A stretch of DNA of 64,000 nucleotides from Paralcaligenes sp. KSB-10 (GCF_021266465.1 NZ_CP089848.1:1240001-1304000); one strand, 5' to 3'. Shown: positions 35,318-44,334, counted from the first letter of the stretch. The notes: generated by a model from the letters alone, not told the origin. Translations and numbers: made by a program.

Positions 35318-35451
35318 TCGCGTAATGGCATGCCTAGAATGAACTTGCCGGCCCAAGGTATACCTCGATGCATGACCTCAGCATTTCTCTCGGTACATGT
35401 TTCTCTCAGTGCATGACCTAGTGCCTCTCTCTATGCATTTCCTCAACGCAA

Positions 35452-35672
35452 GCCGCAGGGTGGGCGGTGCTGTGTAGTCCGGCGGTAGTCCAGCGCCGGG
35501 TGCTGACGAAGGGAAGGCGGGGGCTTTCGGCGGGCGCTGTCTGAGCCCGGCCTCGCGAGGCCGGGCGAGTTCGCCCGACGCCCGCCTGGACGAGGCAGAC
35601 CCGGGTAGTCGGCTAGCGTAGCTAGCCGACCGCTGGACGTGCCGGACTGCACAGCACCGCCCACCCTGCGGC
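35452..35672. repeat. Palindrome A of composite copy 3
   Basis: 32-base arms (35452-35483 and 35641-35672) pair with one T-G mismatch. Centre: CTGTCTGAGC, hairpin CCCGGCCTCGCGAGGCCGGG, GCGAGTT. Compared with palindrome B of copy 2 the hairpin has one swapped base pair (CCCAGCC to CCCGGCC, with GGCTGGG to GGCCGGG). Confidence 0.86.
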
Positions 35673-35914
35673 GTCTTTATAGAATCAACCGCCGCCCACA
35701 CAGCAACGCACAGTCCAAAGTCATCGCCCAGCCAGTACAGGCAGCTCAAAACAAAAGTCACTGAAACGCGTCCACCCTCCGTAAACACTTAAACCAAAAA
35801 TACTCTAGCCGCATGCCCGGTTTTTCCCGGACCACGCAATGGATGTGCTATTTTTATTCTTTTATCGCCCGACCCGCACTCCGCGGCGCGGCCGGCAAAC
35901 CAGACAGGAAAATC

Positions 35915-36922
35915 ATGCAATATCGACGTCTTGGCAAAAGCAATCTGAAAGTTTCGCCCCTGTGCCTGGGGTCCATGATGTTCGGCGATCAAACCGAATT
36001 GGACGAAGCGCAGCGCATAGTCGCCTCGGCGCACGAACAGGGAATCAACTTCATCGATACCGCCGACGTCTACAGCAAGGGCGGCTCGGAAAAAATGGTC
36101 GGCAAACTGCTGAAAGCCAATCGCCACGACTGGGTACTGGCAACCAAACTGGGCAATGCCATGAGCGCAAAGCCGAATCAATCGCACTACTCGCGCAACT
36201 GGATGATGCTTGAAGTGGAAAACAGCCTGCAACGCCTGGCTACCGATTATGTAGATATTTTGTATCTACATCGTGACTTCCATGAAGAAAACCTGGAAGA
36301 AGTCGTGCGCACTCTGGGCGACTTGATCCGCGCCGGAAAAATCCGTGCTTTCGGGGTATCCAATTTCCGCGGCTGGCGCATTGCCGAGATGATTCGCCTA
36401 TGCGAAAAAACCGGCGTGCCCCAGCCTGTGGTGTGCCAGCCCTATTACAACCTGCTCAATCGCGGACCCGAAGTGGAAATTCTGCCCGCATGCGCCCATT
36501 ACGGCCTGGGCGTGGCGTCGTACAGCCCTATTGCGCGAGGCGTGCTGACGGGCAAATACCTGCCGGGCCAGGCCCCTGCCGACAATACCCGCGCGGCCCG
36601 CGGCGACAAGCGCATTCTGGAAACCGAGTTTCGCGAAGAATCCCTGGTCATAGCGCAAACCCTTTTGCGGCACTGCGAAGCGCGAGGAATAAAGCTTGGG
36701 CACTTCGCCACGGCCTGGGTCCTGGCCAATGCCAACATCAGTTCCGTGATTGCCGGCCCTCGCACGCTGGCGCAAATGGAAGATTATTATCCGGCCATGG
36801 ATATCCGGATCAGTGCCGAAGAAGAAGCCCTGGTAAACAGCCTGGTCACCCCGGGGCATGCCTCATCGCCGGGCTACAACGACCCCGGCTACCCATTTTA
36901 TGGACGTATCGCAGCAGAATAA
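35915..36922 (+). CDS. Aldo/keto reductase
   Basis: 335 residues with the AKR fold signature: FIDTADVYSKGGSEKMVG (catalytic Asp and Tyr, about 46-63), the Lys in VLATKLG (about 77-83), and the active-site His in DILYLHRDF. The NADPH loop near the C terminus contains SSVIAGPRTLAQMEDYYPA. Reduces aldehydes or ketones with NADPH; similar to the YajO/IolS-like AKR group. ATG 35915 with AGGA upstream matches the family start MQYRRLGKSNLKVS; the longer frame would enter the repeat element. Confidence 0.92.
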   Translation: MQYRRLGKSNLKVSPLCLGSMMFGDQTELDEAQRIVASAHEQGINFIDTADVYSKGGSEKMVGKLLKANRHDWVLATKLGNAMSAKPNQSHYSRNWMMLEVENSLQRLATDYVDILYLHRDFHEENLEEVVRTLGDLIRAGKIRAFGVSNFRGWRIAEMIRLCEKTGVPQPVVCQPYYNLLNRGPEVEILPACAHYGLGVASYSPIARGVLTGKYLPGQAPADNTRAARGDKRILETEFREESLVIAQTLLRHCEARGIKLGHFATAWVLANANISSVIAGPRTLAQMEDYYPAMDIRISAEEEALVNSLVTPGHASSPGYNDPGYPFYGRIAAE

Positions 36923-36942
36923 AGCGTAAGCCGGCGGCCGGG

Positions 36943-38004
36943 CTACGGCCTGGCGCCGGCATCGACCGCCCGCAGCACCTGGCCGAAAAACCCGTCGGCA
37001 TGGTCGGGATCAAGCCAGCGCACTACCAGCACCATGCGACGCTCGGGCTCAATCCACATGAACGAACTCCCCGCGCCGATGGCGAAATAGCTTGACGCGG
37101 GCAGGCTGGGAAACACCCGCCGCTCATGGTTCAGCCACACCAGATAACCATAGTAAGGAGCAATGGCGCACGGCACGCGCATGCGCCGCATCCATTCGGA
37201 AGAGATGATCCGCCGGCCGTTCGCCTGGCCATCGTCCAGGAACAACTGGCCGATAAGCGCCTGGTCCACGCTGCCTATCGACATGCCGCCGCCCCAATGA
37301 GTGCCCCCGGGGACCGACTGCACGCGTTGCCCCGCCACATCCACCCAGGCATTGTCGTAGCCCACCCAGCTCCATTCATCGCTGGCGCCGATCGGGTGCA
37401 TGATCGCCTCGCCGAACACCTCGGGAAGAGGTCTTCCGAACAGGTGCAGCAGGGCCAGGGAAAGCTGGTTGATGCGCACGTCGTTGTATTCCCAGTATGT
37501 GCCGGGGGCGTGCAAAGGCCGCAGATCGCCTTTTTTACCTGCCGGCGCAGCGCCGAATTTCACGGCGCGATAGTGATCGGCTTGATCGGGAACCCCAAAG
37601 CACACACCCTGCCACTCGCTGGTCTGCTGCAGCAGATGCGCCCAGGTCACACCAGCATTGCGGCCTTCATCAAAACCAATACCCGGAACGCGAACATGGA
37701 CGGGCTCGTCGACATCCGGCAGCAAACCCTGATCGTGCGCAACACCGGCCAGCAGTCCCAGATAGGTTTTGGCGATACTGAATGTCAGGTCGGCCCGTTT
37801 GGGCTCGCCCCATGAAACCAAAGGCTGTCCATCCAGAACTATGGTGCCGGACACCGGCCCGCGCGAATGCACCGGGCCGAGCAGACGATTCCAGGGAGGA
37901 GGATCCTGCAAGTGAACGCCCCAGTTGCCATCGACATTCCGATCCCAACGGGTCTCGTGATCAATGGCAAATTGAACCGCCTGCTGAAGCTCGTTGTGTT
38001 GCAT
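36943..38004 (-). CDS. Serine hydrolase of the beta-lactamase/esterase fold
   Basis: 353 residues. The SxxK nucleophile motif is FSIAKTYLG (about 74-82, Ser-Ile-Ala-Lys), the second motif is EYNDVR (Tyr-Asn, about 168-173), and a late GAGSSFMWI replaces the KTG box. There is no clear signal peptide, so it is more like the class C-related cytosolic esterases than a true beta-lactamase. Last gene of a minus-strand operon with a CoA-transferase and TRAP transporter, 35 bases after the CoA-transferase. It may open an ester or lactone substrate of the pathway (inference). Confidence 0.8.
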   Translation of the reverse strand: MQHNELQQAVQFAIDHETRWDRNVDGNWGVHLQDPPPWNRLLGPVHSRGPVSGTIVLDGQPLVSWGEPKRADLTFSIAKTYLGLLAGVAHDQGLLPDVDEPVHVRVPGIGFDEGRNAGVTWAHLLQQTSEWQGVCFGVPDQADHYRAVKFGAAPAGKKGDLRPLHAPGTYWEYNDVRINQLSLALLHLFGRPLPEVFGEAIMHPIGASDEWSWVGYDNAWVDVAGQRVQSVPGGTHWGGGMSIGSVDQALIGQLFLDDGQANGRRIISSEWMRRMRVPCAIAPYYGYLVWLNHERRVFPSLPASSYFAIGAGSSFMWIEPERRMVLVVRWLDPDHADGFFGQVLRAVDAGARP

Positions 38005-38039
38005 GTAAAGTTCTCTCGATGTCGATAATATTCAATTCG

Positions 38040-39290
38040 TCAACCGGCCGGCGACTCGGCACGCCCCGCCTCGACAACGCCATCGGCAATAAAGCCGTCG
38101 ATTTGGGCATCGGTGTAATCGTACTCCCGAAGCACCTCGCGGGTATGCTCCCCCAGCATGGGCGCGGGCCGCGTAATTTGCGTCGGCGTCTCGGAGAAAT
38201 GAATGGGACAGCCCAGCGCCCGGGTCCGTCCTGCCTGCGGGTGCTCCAGGTCGACCACCATGCCGCGCGCCAGCGTCTGTGGATGCGACAGGGCCTGCCC
38301 TATTGTGTGCACCGGCCCGGCGGGAACTCCGGCGCGATCAAATGCCGCCAGCCAGTAGGCCTGGTTGCGTTTCACCAGCACCGCATCCATGGCTCCGGTC
38401 AGGGATTCCAGATTTTCCATGCGCGCACTGTTGCTGGCATAACGTGGATCATCGCGCCACTCGGGATGCCCGAGCACGTCCGCAATGCGTTCCCAGTTGG
38501 CCTGATTCGCACCCCCGATATTGATCCAGCCGTCACTGGTCCGAAAAGCCTGGTACGGAGCGGCCAACAAATGGGCCGACCCGGTCGGCCCCGGCGACTC
38601 GCCCGTCGCGAAGTAGGTGGCCGCGTGCCAATACGTTTGTTGCAACGCCGCTTCCAGCAGCGACGTATCGACAACCTGGCCCCGGCCCGTCTTGAGCTTG
38701 TGCGCATATGCCGCGGTAATTCCGGCAACCGCCAGAATCCCCGCATTGATGTCGGCGATGGAATTGCCCGTCTTGACGGGCGCCCCGCCGGGTTCACCGG
38801 TGATCGACATCAATCCGGAAAAGCCCTGTGCAATCAAGTCAAAGCCCGCCTTGTCGCCATAAGGGCCGTCTCGACCGTAGCCGGATACGGCGCAGTAGAT
38901 CAGGCCGGGGTTGATGGACGACAGAACCTCGTAGCCCAGACCCAGCTTTTCCAGCGTACCGCGACGGTAGTTTTCAGTCAGTACATCGGCATCGGCCACC
39001 ATGCGCAGCAAAATCTCGCGGCCCTGCGCGTGCTTCAGGTTCAGCGCAATACCCCGCTTGTTCCGGTTCAATATCATGAACGGCGCCGACACACCATTGA
39101 CGCGTGGCTCCCGATAGCCGCGCGAGTCGTCGCCACCCGGCAATTTCTCGACCTTGACCACGTCGGCCCCCATATCGGCCAGCATCATCCCGCATGTGGG
39201 TCCGGCCATGATCTGCGCCAGCTCAAGCACGCGCATGCCGGCCAGGGGGCCGGGCCGGACGGTATCAGGCTTCATTTCAATATCCTTCAT
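38040..39290 (-). CDS. Class III CoA-transferase (CaiB/BaiF family)
   Basis: 416 residues with the family N terminus GPLAGMRVLELAQIMAGPTCGMMLADMGADVVKVE, the middle stretch NRNKRGIALNLK, and the Asp nucleophile context in GFDLIAQGFSGLMSITGEP (about 170). Moves CoA between acids. It overlaps the enoyl-CoA hydratase stop by 4 bases (ATGA) from ATG 39290; ATG 39275 has AAGGA seven bases upstream and is an alternative. With the hydratase it implies that the imported acid is handled as a CoA thioester. Confidence 0.93.
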   Translation of the reverse strand: MKDIEMKPDTVRPGPLAGMRVLELAQIMAGPTCGMMLADMGADVVKVEKLPGGDDSRGYREPRVNGVSAPFMILNRNKRGIALNLKHAQGREILLRMVADADVLTENYRRGTLEKLGLGYEVLSSINPGLIYCAVSGYGRDGPYGDKAGFDLIAQGFSGLMSITGEPGGAPVKTGNSIADINAGILAVAGITAAYAHKLKTGRGQVVDTSLLEAALQQTYWHAATYFATGESPGPTGSAHLLAAPYQAFRTSDGWINIGGANQANWERIADVLGHPEWRDDPRYASNSARMENLESLTGAMDAVLVKRNQAYWLAAFDRAGVPAGPVHTIGQALSHPQTLARGMVVDLEHPQAGRTRALGCPIHFSETPTQITRPAPMLGEHTREVLREYDYTDAQIDGFIADGVVEAGRAESPAG

Positions 39291-40066
39291 TTGCCATGAA
39301 ATTCAGGCTTTTGCTTGGCCAGGAACGCGGCGTAGCCAATACGGAAATCGTCGGTATCGAAGCAGTCGAAACATTCGTCGTATTCGACAGCGGAAATGGG
39401 TTGCGGGTCTGCCAGCCTGCGGGCAAATTTTTTATGCCAGCGCGCGGCCAATGGAGCACCGTCGGCAATGCGCCGGGCGCTGGACAGTGCCTCGGCGGCC
39501 ACCGCCGCGTCTGGCACCACACGTGTGACCAGTCCTTTGGCCTTGGCTTCGGCCGCATCGAAGACCCGGCCCTCCAGCAAAATTTCGAGTGCGATATCGG
39601 CTCCCACCAAACGCACCAGGGGCGCCATTTCCTGATAAGCCATGACCAGGCCCAGGTTCTTGATGGGCGCGCCGAATCGGCTCGATTCGCCGCAAATGCG
39701 AATATCGCACAACGCGGCGATCTCCAACCCTCCGCCTACGCAAATGCCATGGATCTGCGCCACCAGGGGATGCCTGCAATGGGCCAGTGCCGCGGCCGTC
39801 GCGTGCATGACGCGGCCGTACTCGATTGCCTGCAACTTGTTGGCCCGCTCGGTCTGGAACTCGGCGATGTCATTGCCCGGCGAGAACGATTTTTCGCCGG
39901 CTCCACGCAATACGATGCAACGCAGCGTATCGTCGGCCGACAAGGCATTGATCGTATCGCCCAATTCCTGCCACATGGGCCGGGTCATCGCATTGAGTTT
40001 CTCGGGGCGATTGAGCACAACGGTGGAAATCGTGTCGTTGCGCTCGACTTGAATCAGATCAGACAT
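39287..40066 (-). CDS. Enoyl-CoA hydratase/isomerase family protein
   Basis: 259 residues of the crotonase fold: oxyanion loop SFSPGNDIAEF (about 60-70), IHGICVGGGLEIAALCDIRI (about 104-123) with the second oxyanion glycines, and FGAPIKNLGLV. The usual catalytic Glu pair is only partly visible (GGGLEIA carries one), so hydratase, hydrolase or lyase activity cannot be told apart. Between the TRAP permease and CoA-transferase genes, with 21 bases before and a 4-base overlap after. Confidence 0.9.
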   Translation of the reverse strand: MSDLIQVERNDTISTVVLNRPEKLNAMTRPMWQELGDTINALSADDTLRCIVLRGAGEKSFSPGNDIAEFQTERANKLQAIEYGRVMHATAAALAHCRHPLVAQIHGICVGGGLEIAALCDIRICGESSRFGAPIKNLGLVMAYQEMAPLVRLVGADIALEILLEGRVFDAAEAKAKGLVTRVVPDAAVAAEALSSARRIADGAPLAARWHKKFARRLADPQPISAVEYDECFDCFDTDDFRIGYAAFLAKQKPEFHGK

Positions 40067-40087
40067 GAAAATATCCCGCGTGCATGG

Positions 40088-41371
40088 TTATCGATAAAAC
40101 AAGTCCACCAGGCCCAGGCCGGTGATCGGTACGTAAGTCACGACAAGCAGCACCGCAAGCAGCACCCCGATGTACCAGATATTGACCCGTGTCACTTCCC
40201 ATACCGACGACTTGGCGATAGAGCTCGCCACCATCAATACGCTGGCCACCGGAGGCGTTTGCTGGCCTATGCCAAGATTGATCGTAACAATCAGTCCAAA
40301 GTGGATGGGGTCGATTCCCACCATATGAACCAGCGGCATGACCACCGGAATGACCAGAATGATGGCGGCGGCCGAATGCAGAAACATGCCCAGAAACAGA
40401 AACAGCACATTAAGCAAAGCGAGCACTACCCATTTGTTCGATGTGAATTCGGCAACCGCGTGCGCCAGCGCCTGCGGCGCCTGGACCTCCGACAGATAGC
40501 TTCCCAAAAGCGCGCTGGTGGCGACCAGCAGCATCACGATGGCGGTCTGTATGCCTCCTTCCAGTATGGCCTGGCGCAGATGTTTGAGATTGAGTTCGCG
40601 GTAAACGACCAGCCCGACGAACAAGGCCGCGACGACGGCCAGGGCGGCGCCCTCGGTGGCCGTGACGACGCCGCCGAATATGCCGCCAAGAATAATGATG
40701 GGCAGCACAAATGCCCATAGAGCCTCGCGGGCCGTCTTGCGTACGCGCCTCATCGAAAACGCCTCTTCGCGCGGCAGTTTGTAGCGATGCGCCAGAAACG
40801 AGGCCACCCCCATCAAGCCCAAGCCGCCCAGGACACCGGGCACGATACCCGCCACGAACATCTGCACCACCGAAGTCTCGGCCATGACCGCATACAGAAT
40901 CATCGGGATCGATGGGGGAATAATGATGGCCAGCGTGGACGCCGAAGACATCGTGGCCGCCGCCATGGGGGCGGGATAGCCTTTGGCTTTCATACCCGGA
41001 ATCAGGATCGACCCCAGTGCCGCCACATCGGCCACGGCCGAACCGGAGATCTCGGCGAAAAACAGCGATGAGCCGATGGACACGTGCGCCAGCCCGCCGC
41101 GTATCCAGCCGAACAGAGCCGATGCGAACGCAATCAGACGCCGTGAAATCCCCGAAGCGTTCATGATCGCGCCCGCGAGAATGAACAGGGGAATCGCCAG
41201 CAGAGGAAAGTTGGTGGCGCCATTGAAGGTAACCAGCGCCACATTGGGCAAGGCATCGAGGCCGTGACTCCAGACCATCGCCAGGACTGCGACTATGCCC
41301 AGCGACACCGCGATCGGCACATTGATCACCACCAGCAACAGAACCGCGCCGAACAACAGCAGCATGATCAT
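40088..41371 (-). CDS. TRAP transporter large permease (DctM type)
   Basis: 427 residues, about twelve helices, with DctM hallmarks: an N-terminal LLLFGAVLLLVVINVPIAVSLG, FFAEISGSAVADVAALGSILIPGMKAKGYP and PPSIPMILYA. Couples Na+ entry to import of an organic acid delivered by the periplasmic protein. ATG 41371 has AGGA five bases upstream; the longer frame enters the small permease gene. Gap of 16 bases to that gene. Confidence 0.95.
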   Translation of the reverse strand: MIMLLLFGAVLLLVVINVPIAVSLGIVAVLAMVWSHGLDALPNVALVTFNGATNFPLLAIPLFILAGAIMNASGISRRLIAFASALFGWIRGGLAHVSIGSSLFFAEISGSAVADVAALGSILIPGMKAKGYPAPMAAATMSSASTLAIIIPPSIPMILYAVMAETSVVQMFVAGIVPGVLGGLGLMGVASFLAHRYKLPREEAFSMRRVRKTAREALWAFVLPIIILGGIFGGVVTATEGAALAVVAALFVGLVVYRELNLKHLRQAILEGGIQTAIVMLLVATSALLGSYLSEVQAPQALAHAVAEFTSNKWVVLALLNVLFLFLGMFLHSAAAIILVIPVVMPLVHMVGIDPIHFGLIVTINLGIGQQTPPVASVLMVASSIAKSSVWEVTRVNIWYIGVLLAVLLVVTYVPITGLGLVDLFYR

Positions 41372-41387
41372 GATAGTCCTTTGAGAT

Positions 41388-41930
41388 TCATTGCAGGCCG
41401 TCGGCCAAAGCCTCGGAATCGTGTCCAGGCTCGGTCCGCCTGACCAGATCCACCAGATGCATGATTTCGGCGACGACAATCAACGCGGCGCTGATCGGGA
41501 TGGCCGACTGCACGAGATTGACCGGGACCGCGGGCAGGCTCACCAGCGACTCCCCCGACAGCACCGGCATGATCGACAGGCCCACCCAGCCGAACAAGGC
41601 GAAAAAAGCGATCACCAGCAATTGCGCCACAATATTGACCTGCCGCTTCAGCCCCGGCGACAGTTGATCGACCAGTTCCGGGCAACCGATATGCGCGCGC
41701 CGCACCGACGCCAGCGCCGAGCCGTAGAACGTCAGCCAGGCCAGCAGCAGCGATGCCGTTTCGTCGTACCAGACCAGGGACTCCCCCAAGGTTCGGAACA
41801 CCACGCCCACGGTGACTTCCACGGCCAGGATGATCATCAGGGCGCTCACCACCCATTCAAGCACACGGCCATAGCCATCGCGAAAGCGATGCATCGAATT
41901 GCCGGCCGCGCGTTGTGAAGAATCATGCAT
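41388..41930 (-). CDS. TRAP transporter small permease (DctQ type)
   Basis: 180 residues with four helices and DctQ features: VVFRTLGESLVWYDETASLLLAWLTFYGSA and the conserved basic turn RRAHIG. Pairs with the large permease in the inner membrane. ATG 41930 with AGGGG upstream is chosen over TTG 41957, which lies directly against the previous stop. Confidence 0.93.
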   Translation of the reverse strand: MHDSSQRAAGNSMHRFRDGYGRVLEWVVSALMIILAVEVTVGVVFRTLGESLVWYDETASLLLAWLTFYGSALASVRRAHIGCPELVDQLSPGLKRQVNIVAQLLVIAFFALFGWVGLSIMPVLSGESLVSLPAVPVNLVQSAIPISAALIVVAEIMHLVDLVRRTEPGHDSEALADGLQ

Positions 41931-41957
41931 ATCGGTTTCCCCTGCCTGTTGACCCAA

Positions 41958-42980
41958 CTATTTGCCCAGCGCGACGGCCTGGTCGATCAGTTCCTTGGCG
42001 CCCGGAACCTCTTTGCCGAATTCCGCATAAATAGGCTTGCTGGCGGCGATAAAAGCATTTTTATCGACCTCGTTGACCTTCATACCGTCATCTTTCAATT
42101 TCTTGAGCAGGTCCGTGTCCTGCCTGGCGGCGGTTTCATAGACATACGCCTGGGTTTCCCGAGCGGAATCTTCCAGTATTTTCCGTACATCGGCCGGCAG
42201 CTTCTCGTAGCGCTTCAGGCCTACGGTCAGGTACGCGGGGGTATACACGTGGCCGGACAGGGAAAGGTACTTCTGCACCTCCTGGAGTTTGGCCGAGTAG
42301 ATTTGCGTCAGGGGGTTTTCTTCTCCATCCATGACTCCCGTCTGCAGCGCGCTGAACAGTTCGGAAAAACTCATGGGGCTGGGGTTGGCCCCGTATTCCT
42401 GGAACATTTTCACTCGCCATTTCCCTTTGGGCACCCGCAGCTTGATGCCCTTCAGGTCGGCGGGAGTGACGATGGGATGCTTGTTGTTGGTGATATGGCG
42501 ATAGCCGTTTTCCCAAACGGCCAGGATTTTCAGGCCTTTCTTTTCGGCGGCGGGCTCAAGCTTCGACCAGAAAATCGCCTTTTCGATGCGTTTCATGTGC
42601 TCGCGATCCTTGACGATATAAGGCATCTCGAAAATGCCGAACAGATCGACCTCGGATGACATCACCGTCGACGGCAGGGCCATGTCGAGCGTGCCGAGCT
42701 TGAGTTTCTGCAGCATTTCCTTGTCGCCGCCCAACTGGCTGGAGCCGAACACAACGACTTTGTATTTACCACCCAGCTTGGCATTGGCGCGTTTTGCAAA
42801 CTCGTCGGCACTCAGTTGAAACAAGGAACCCGGGTTGCCGACATGGCCCAGCTTGAGTTCGATTTGCGCCTGCGCGGTGCCCGGACTCGCCAGCATGGAC
42901 ATGGCGCCCATTGCCGCTACAACCGCAAAGGCCCGGAAACGGGCGGCGATGCGCACAGCGCGAAAATTGAATGACCTCAT
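41958..42980 (-). CDS. TRAP transporter substrate-binding protein (DctP type)
   Basis: 340 residues: a long signal peptide with a twin-Arg-free basic start ending ASPGTAQAQ, then the DctP pattern IELKLGHVGNPGSLFQLSADEFAK, the arginine-bearing segment GIKLRVPKGKWRVKMFQEYGANPSPMSFSELFSALQTGVMDGEENPL where the carboxylate is bound. Start ATG 42980 with AAAGGAGA seven bases upstream. Lies 129 bases after the aminotransferase gene. The ligand is a carboxylate; a hydroxy acid or dicarboxylate would suit the neighbours. Confidence 0.94.
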   Translation of the reverse strand: MRSFNFRAVRIAARFRAFAVVAAMGAMSMLASPGTAQAQIELKLGHVGNPGSLFQLSADEFAKRANAKLGGKYKVVVFGSSQLGGDKEMLQKLKLGTLDMALPSTVMSSEVDLFGIFEMPYIVKDREHMKRIEKAIFWSKLEPAAEKKGLKILAVWENGYRHITNNKHPIVTPADLKGIKLRVPKGKWRVKMFQEYGANPSPMSFSELFSALQTGVMDGEENPLTQIYSAKLQEVQKYLSLSGHVYTPAYLTVGLKRYEKLPADVRKILEDSARETQAYVYETAARQDTDLLKKLKDDGMKVNEVDKNAFIAASKPIYAEFGKEVPGAKELIDQAVALGK

Positions 42981-43109
42981 GATATGTCTCCTTTGCAAGG
43001 GTATTTCGATTGTGGTCCTTCTACTTCTCATCGCCCGCGCATCGCAGGCTGTTTACGGCCCTTATGCCCAACGCGCGCCCGGACCGTGGGCACCCGGGCC
43101 TTTGTACTG

Positions 43110-44315
43110 TCAGGCCGCGGCCTTGCATGCGGCCGCGGCTGTTTCCGCCAGATAATCCATGGCGGCCTGCGCGCCACCTTTGCGGTGAGGCACGCCCGCC
43201 ACGGCAAGCCCCATTTCGATGCCGGCCAGCGTGCCGCACAAGGTCAGATCGTTCATGTCGCCCAGATGGCCAATGCGGAAAACCTTGCCCGACAACTTGC
43301 TCAGCCCCTGTCCGAGCGACATGTTGAAATGCTCCAGGACGGTTTTGCGAAATGCATCGGCGCTGTGTCCTTCAGGCATGAGTACGGCGGTGAGCGCCGG
43401 GCTGTACTCGTTCGGATCCAGACACAGGATTTCCAGGCCCCAGGCGCGAACCGCACGGCGCGCCGCCTCGCCATGGCGCCTGTGCCGCGCGAATACATTT
43501 TCCAGGCCCTCCGCAAACAGCATGTCGAGCGCTTCATGCAGGCCATAGAGCAGATTGGTCGCCGGCGTATAAGGAAAATAGCCTGTCGGGTTAATGGCGA
43601 GCATGTCTTTCCAGTCCCAGTACGAACGCGGCAAAGCGGCATTCTGCGACGCAGCCAGCGCCTTGGCGCTAATTGCGTTGAACGACAGGCCGGGAGGCAG
43701 CATCAGGCCTTTTTGCGAACCGGAAACCGAGACATCCACCCCCCATTCATCGTGGCGATAATCGATCGAGCCCAGCGACGAAATGGTGTCTACCATGAAC
43801 AAAGCCGGATGGCCGCTGCGGTCGATGGCCCGGCGCACCGAATCGACCGGACTGACCACGCCCGTGGCCGTTTCATTGTGAACGATACAGACCGCCTTGA
43901 TGTCGCGGTTTACGTCCCGAACCAGCCGCGCCTCGATTTCCGCGGGATCGGCGCCCCGGCGCCAATCGCCCGGCAGAAATTCGACCTGCAGGCCAAGCTT
44001 GAGCGCCATCTTCTTCCATTGCGCGGCAAAGTGCCCGGTCTCGGCCATCAGCACCAGGTCGCCGGGAGACAAGGCATTGACCAGCGCCGCTTCCCATGCC
44101 CCGGTACCCGAAGACGGATAGATCACGACATCGGACTGCGTCTGGAATACTTTTTTCATTCCCGCCAGGACCGATTTACCCAGAACACCGAACTCGGGGC
44201 CACGATGATCGATAGTCACATTATCGATAGCGCGCAAAACCCTGTCGGGAACGTTCGTCGGCCCTGGAATTTGCAGGAAGTGACGGCCGGAGGGATGCGA
44301 ACTAAGCGGAATCAT
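43110..44315 (-). CDS. Class V aminotransferase, serine-glyoxylate / aspartate-glyoxylate type
   Basis: 401 residues, PLP enzyme with the start LQIPGPTNVPDRVLRAI typical of SgaA/BhcA and AGXT, the glycine-rich phosphate loop PSSGTGAWEAAL (about 67-78), the Asp that binds the pyridine N in FMVDTISSLGS, and Lys202 in GSQKGLMLPPG for the Schiff base. Converts glyoxylate to glycine with serine, alanine or aspartate as donor; the donor is unresolved. First gene of the operon and divergent from a GntR regulator. The other genes of the beta-hydroxyaspartate cycle are not seen. Confidence 0.9.
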   Translation of the reverse strand: MIPLSSHPSGRHFLQIPGPTNVPDRVLRAIDNVTIDHRGPEFGVLGKSVLAGMKKVFQTQSDVVIYPSSGTGAWEAALVNALSPGDLVLMAETGHFAAQWKKMALKLGLQVEFLPGDWRRGADPAEIEARLVRDVNRDIKAVCIVHNETATGVVSPVDSVRRAIDRSGHPALFMVDTISSLGSIDYRHDEWGVDVSVSGSQKGLMLPPGLSFNAISAKALAASQNAALPRSYWDWKDMLAINPTGYFPYTPATNLLYGLHEALDMLFAEGLENVFARHRRHGEAARRAVRAWGLEILCLDPNEYSPALTAVLMPEGHSADAFRKTVLEHFNMSLGQGLSKLSGKVFRIGHLGDMNDLTLCGTLAGIEMGLAVAGVPHRKGGAQAAMDYLAETAAAACKAAA

Positions 44316-44334
44316 GGCAAGGGCTTATCCTATT

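Larger units (their letters stand above)
35041..35808 (-). repeat. Composite palindromic element, copy 3 (about 768 bp, inverted)
   Basis: Reversed relative to copies 1 and 2: it opens with ATTAGAGTATTTTTGGTTCG (the B side) and closes with the complement of CTAGAGTATTTTTGGTTTAA (the A side). Order on the plus strand is palindrome B (35112-35317), spacer, palindrome A (35452-35672). The junction words AAAGACGCCG and GCGTCTTTAT are kept. It lies between the divergent lipoprotein and aldo/keto reductase genes, 112 and 106 bases from their starts, so it may displace or carry promoter elements. Confidence 0.87.

Noticed and set aside
36928-36962. Palindromic GCCGGC stretch between the aldo/keto reductase and serine hydrolase genes as a terminator
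   Set aside because: The stem is imperfect, runs into the hydrolase coding end and lacks a T run on either strand.
43080-43145. GC-rich hairpin at the end of the aminotransferase gene (GGCCGCGGCC and its partner) as a terminator
   Set aside because: It lies mostly in the coding sequence and no T run follows; the TRAP genes downstream appear to belong to the same operon.
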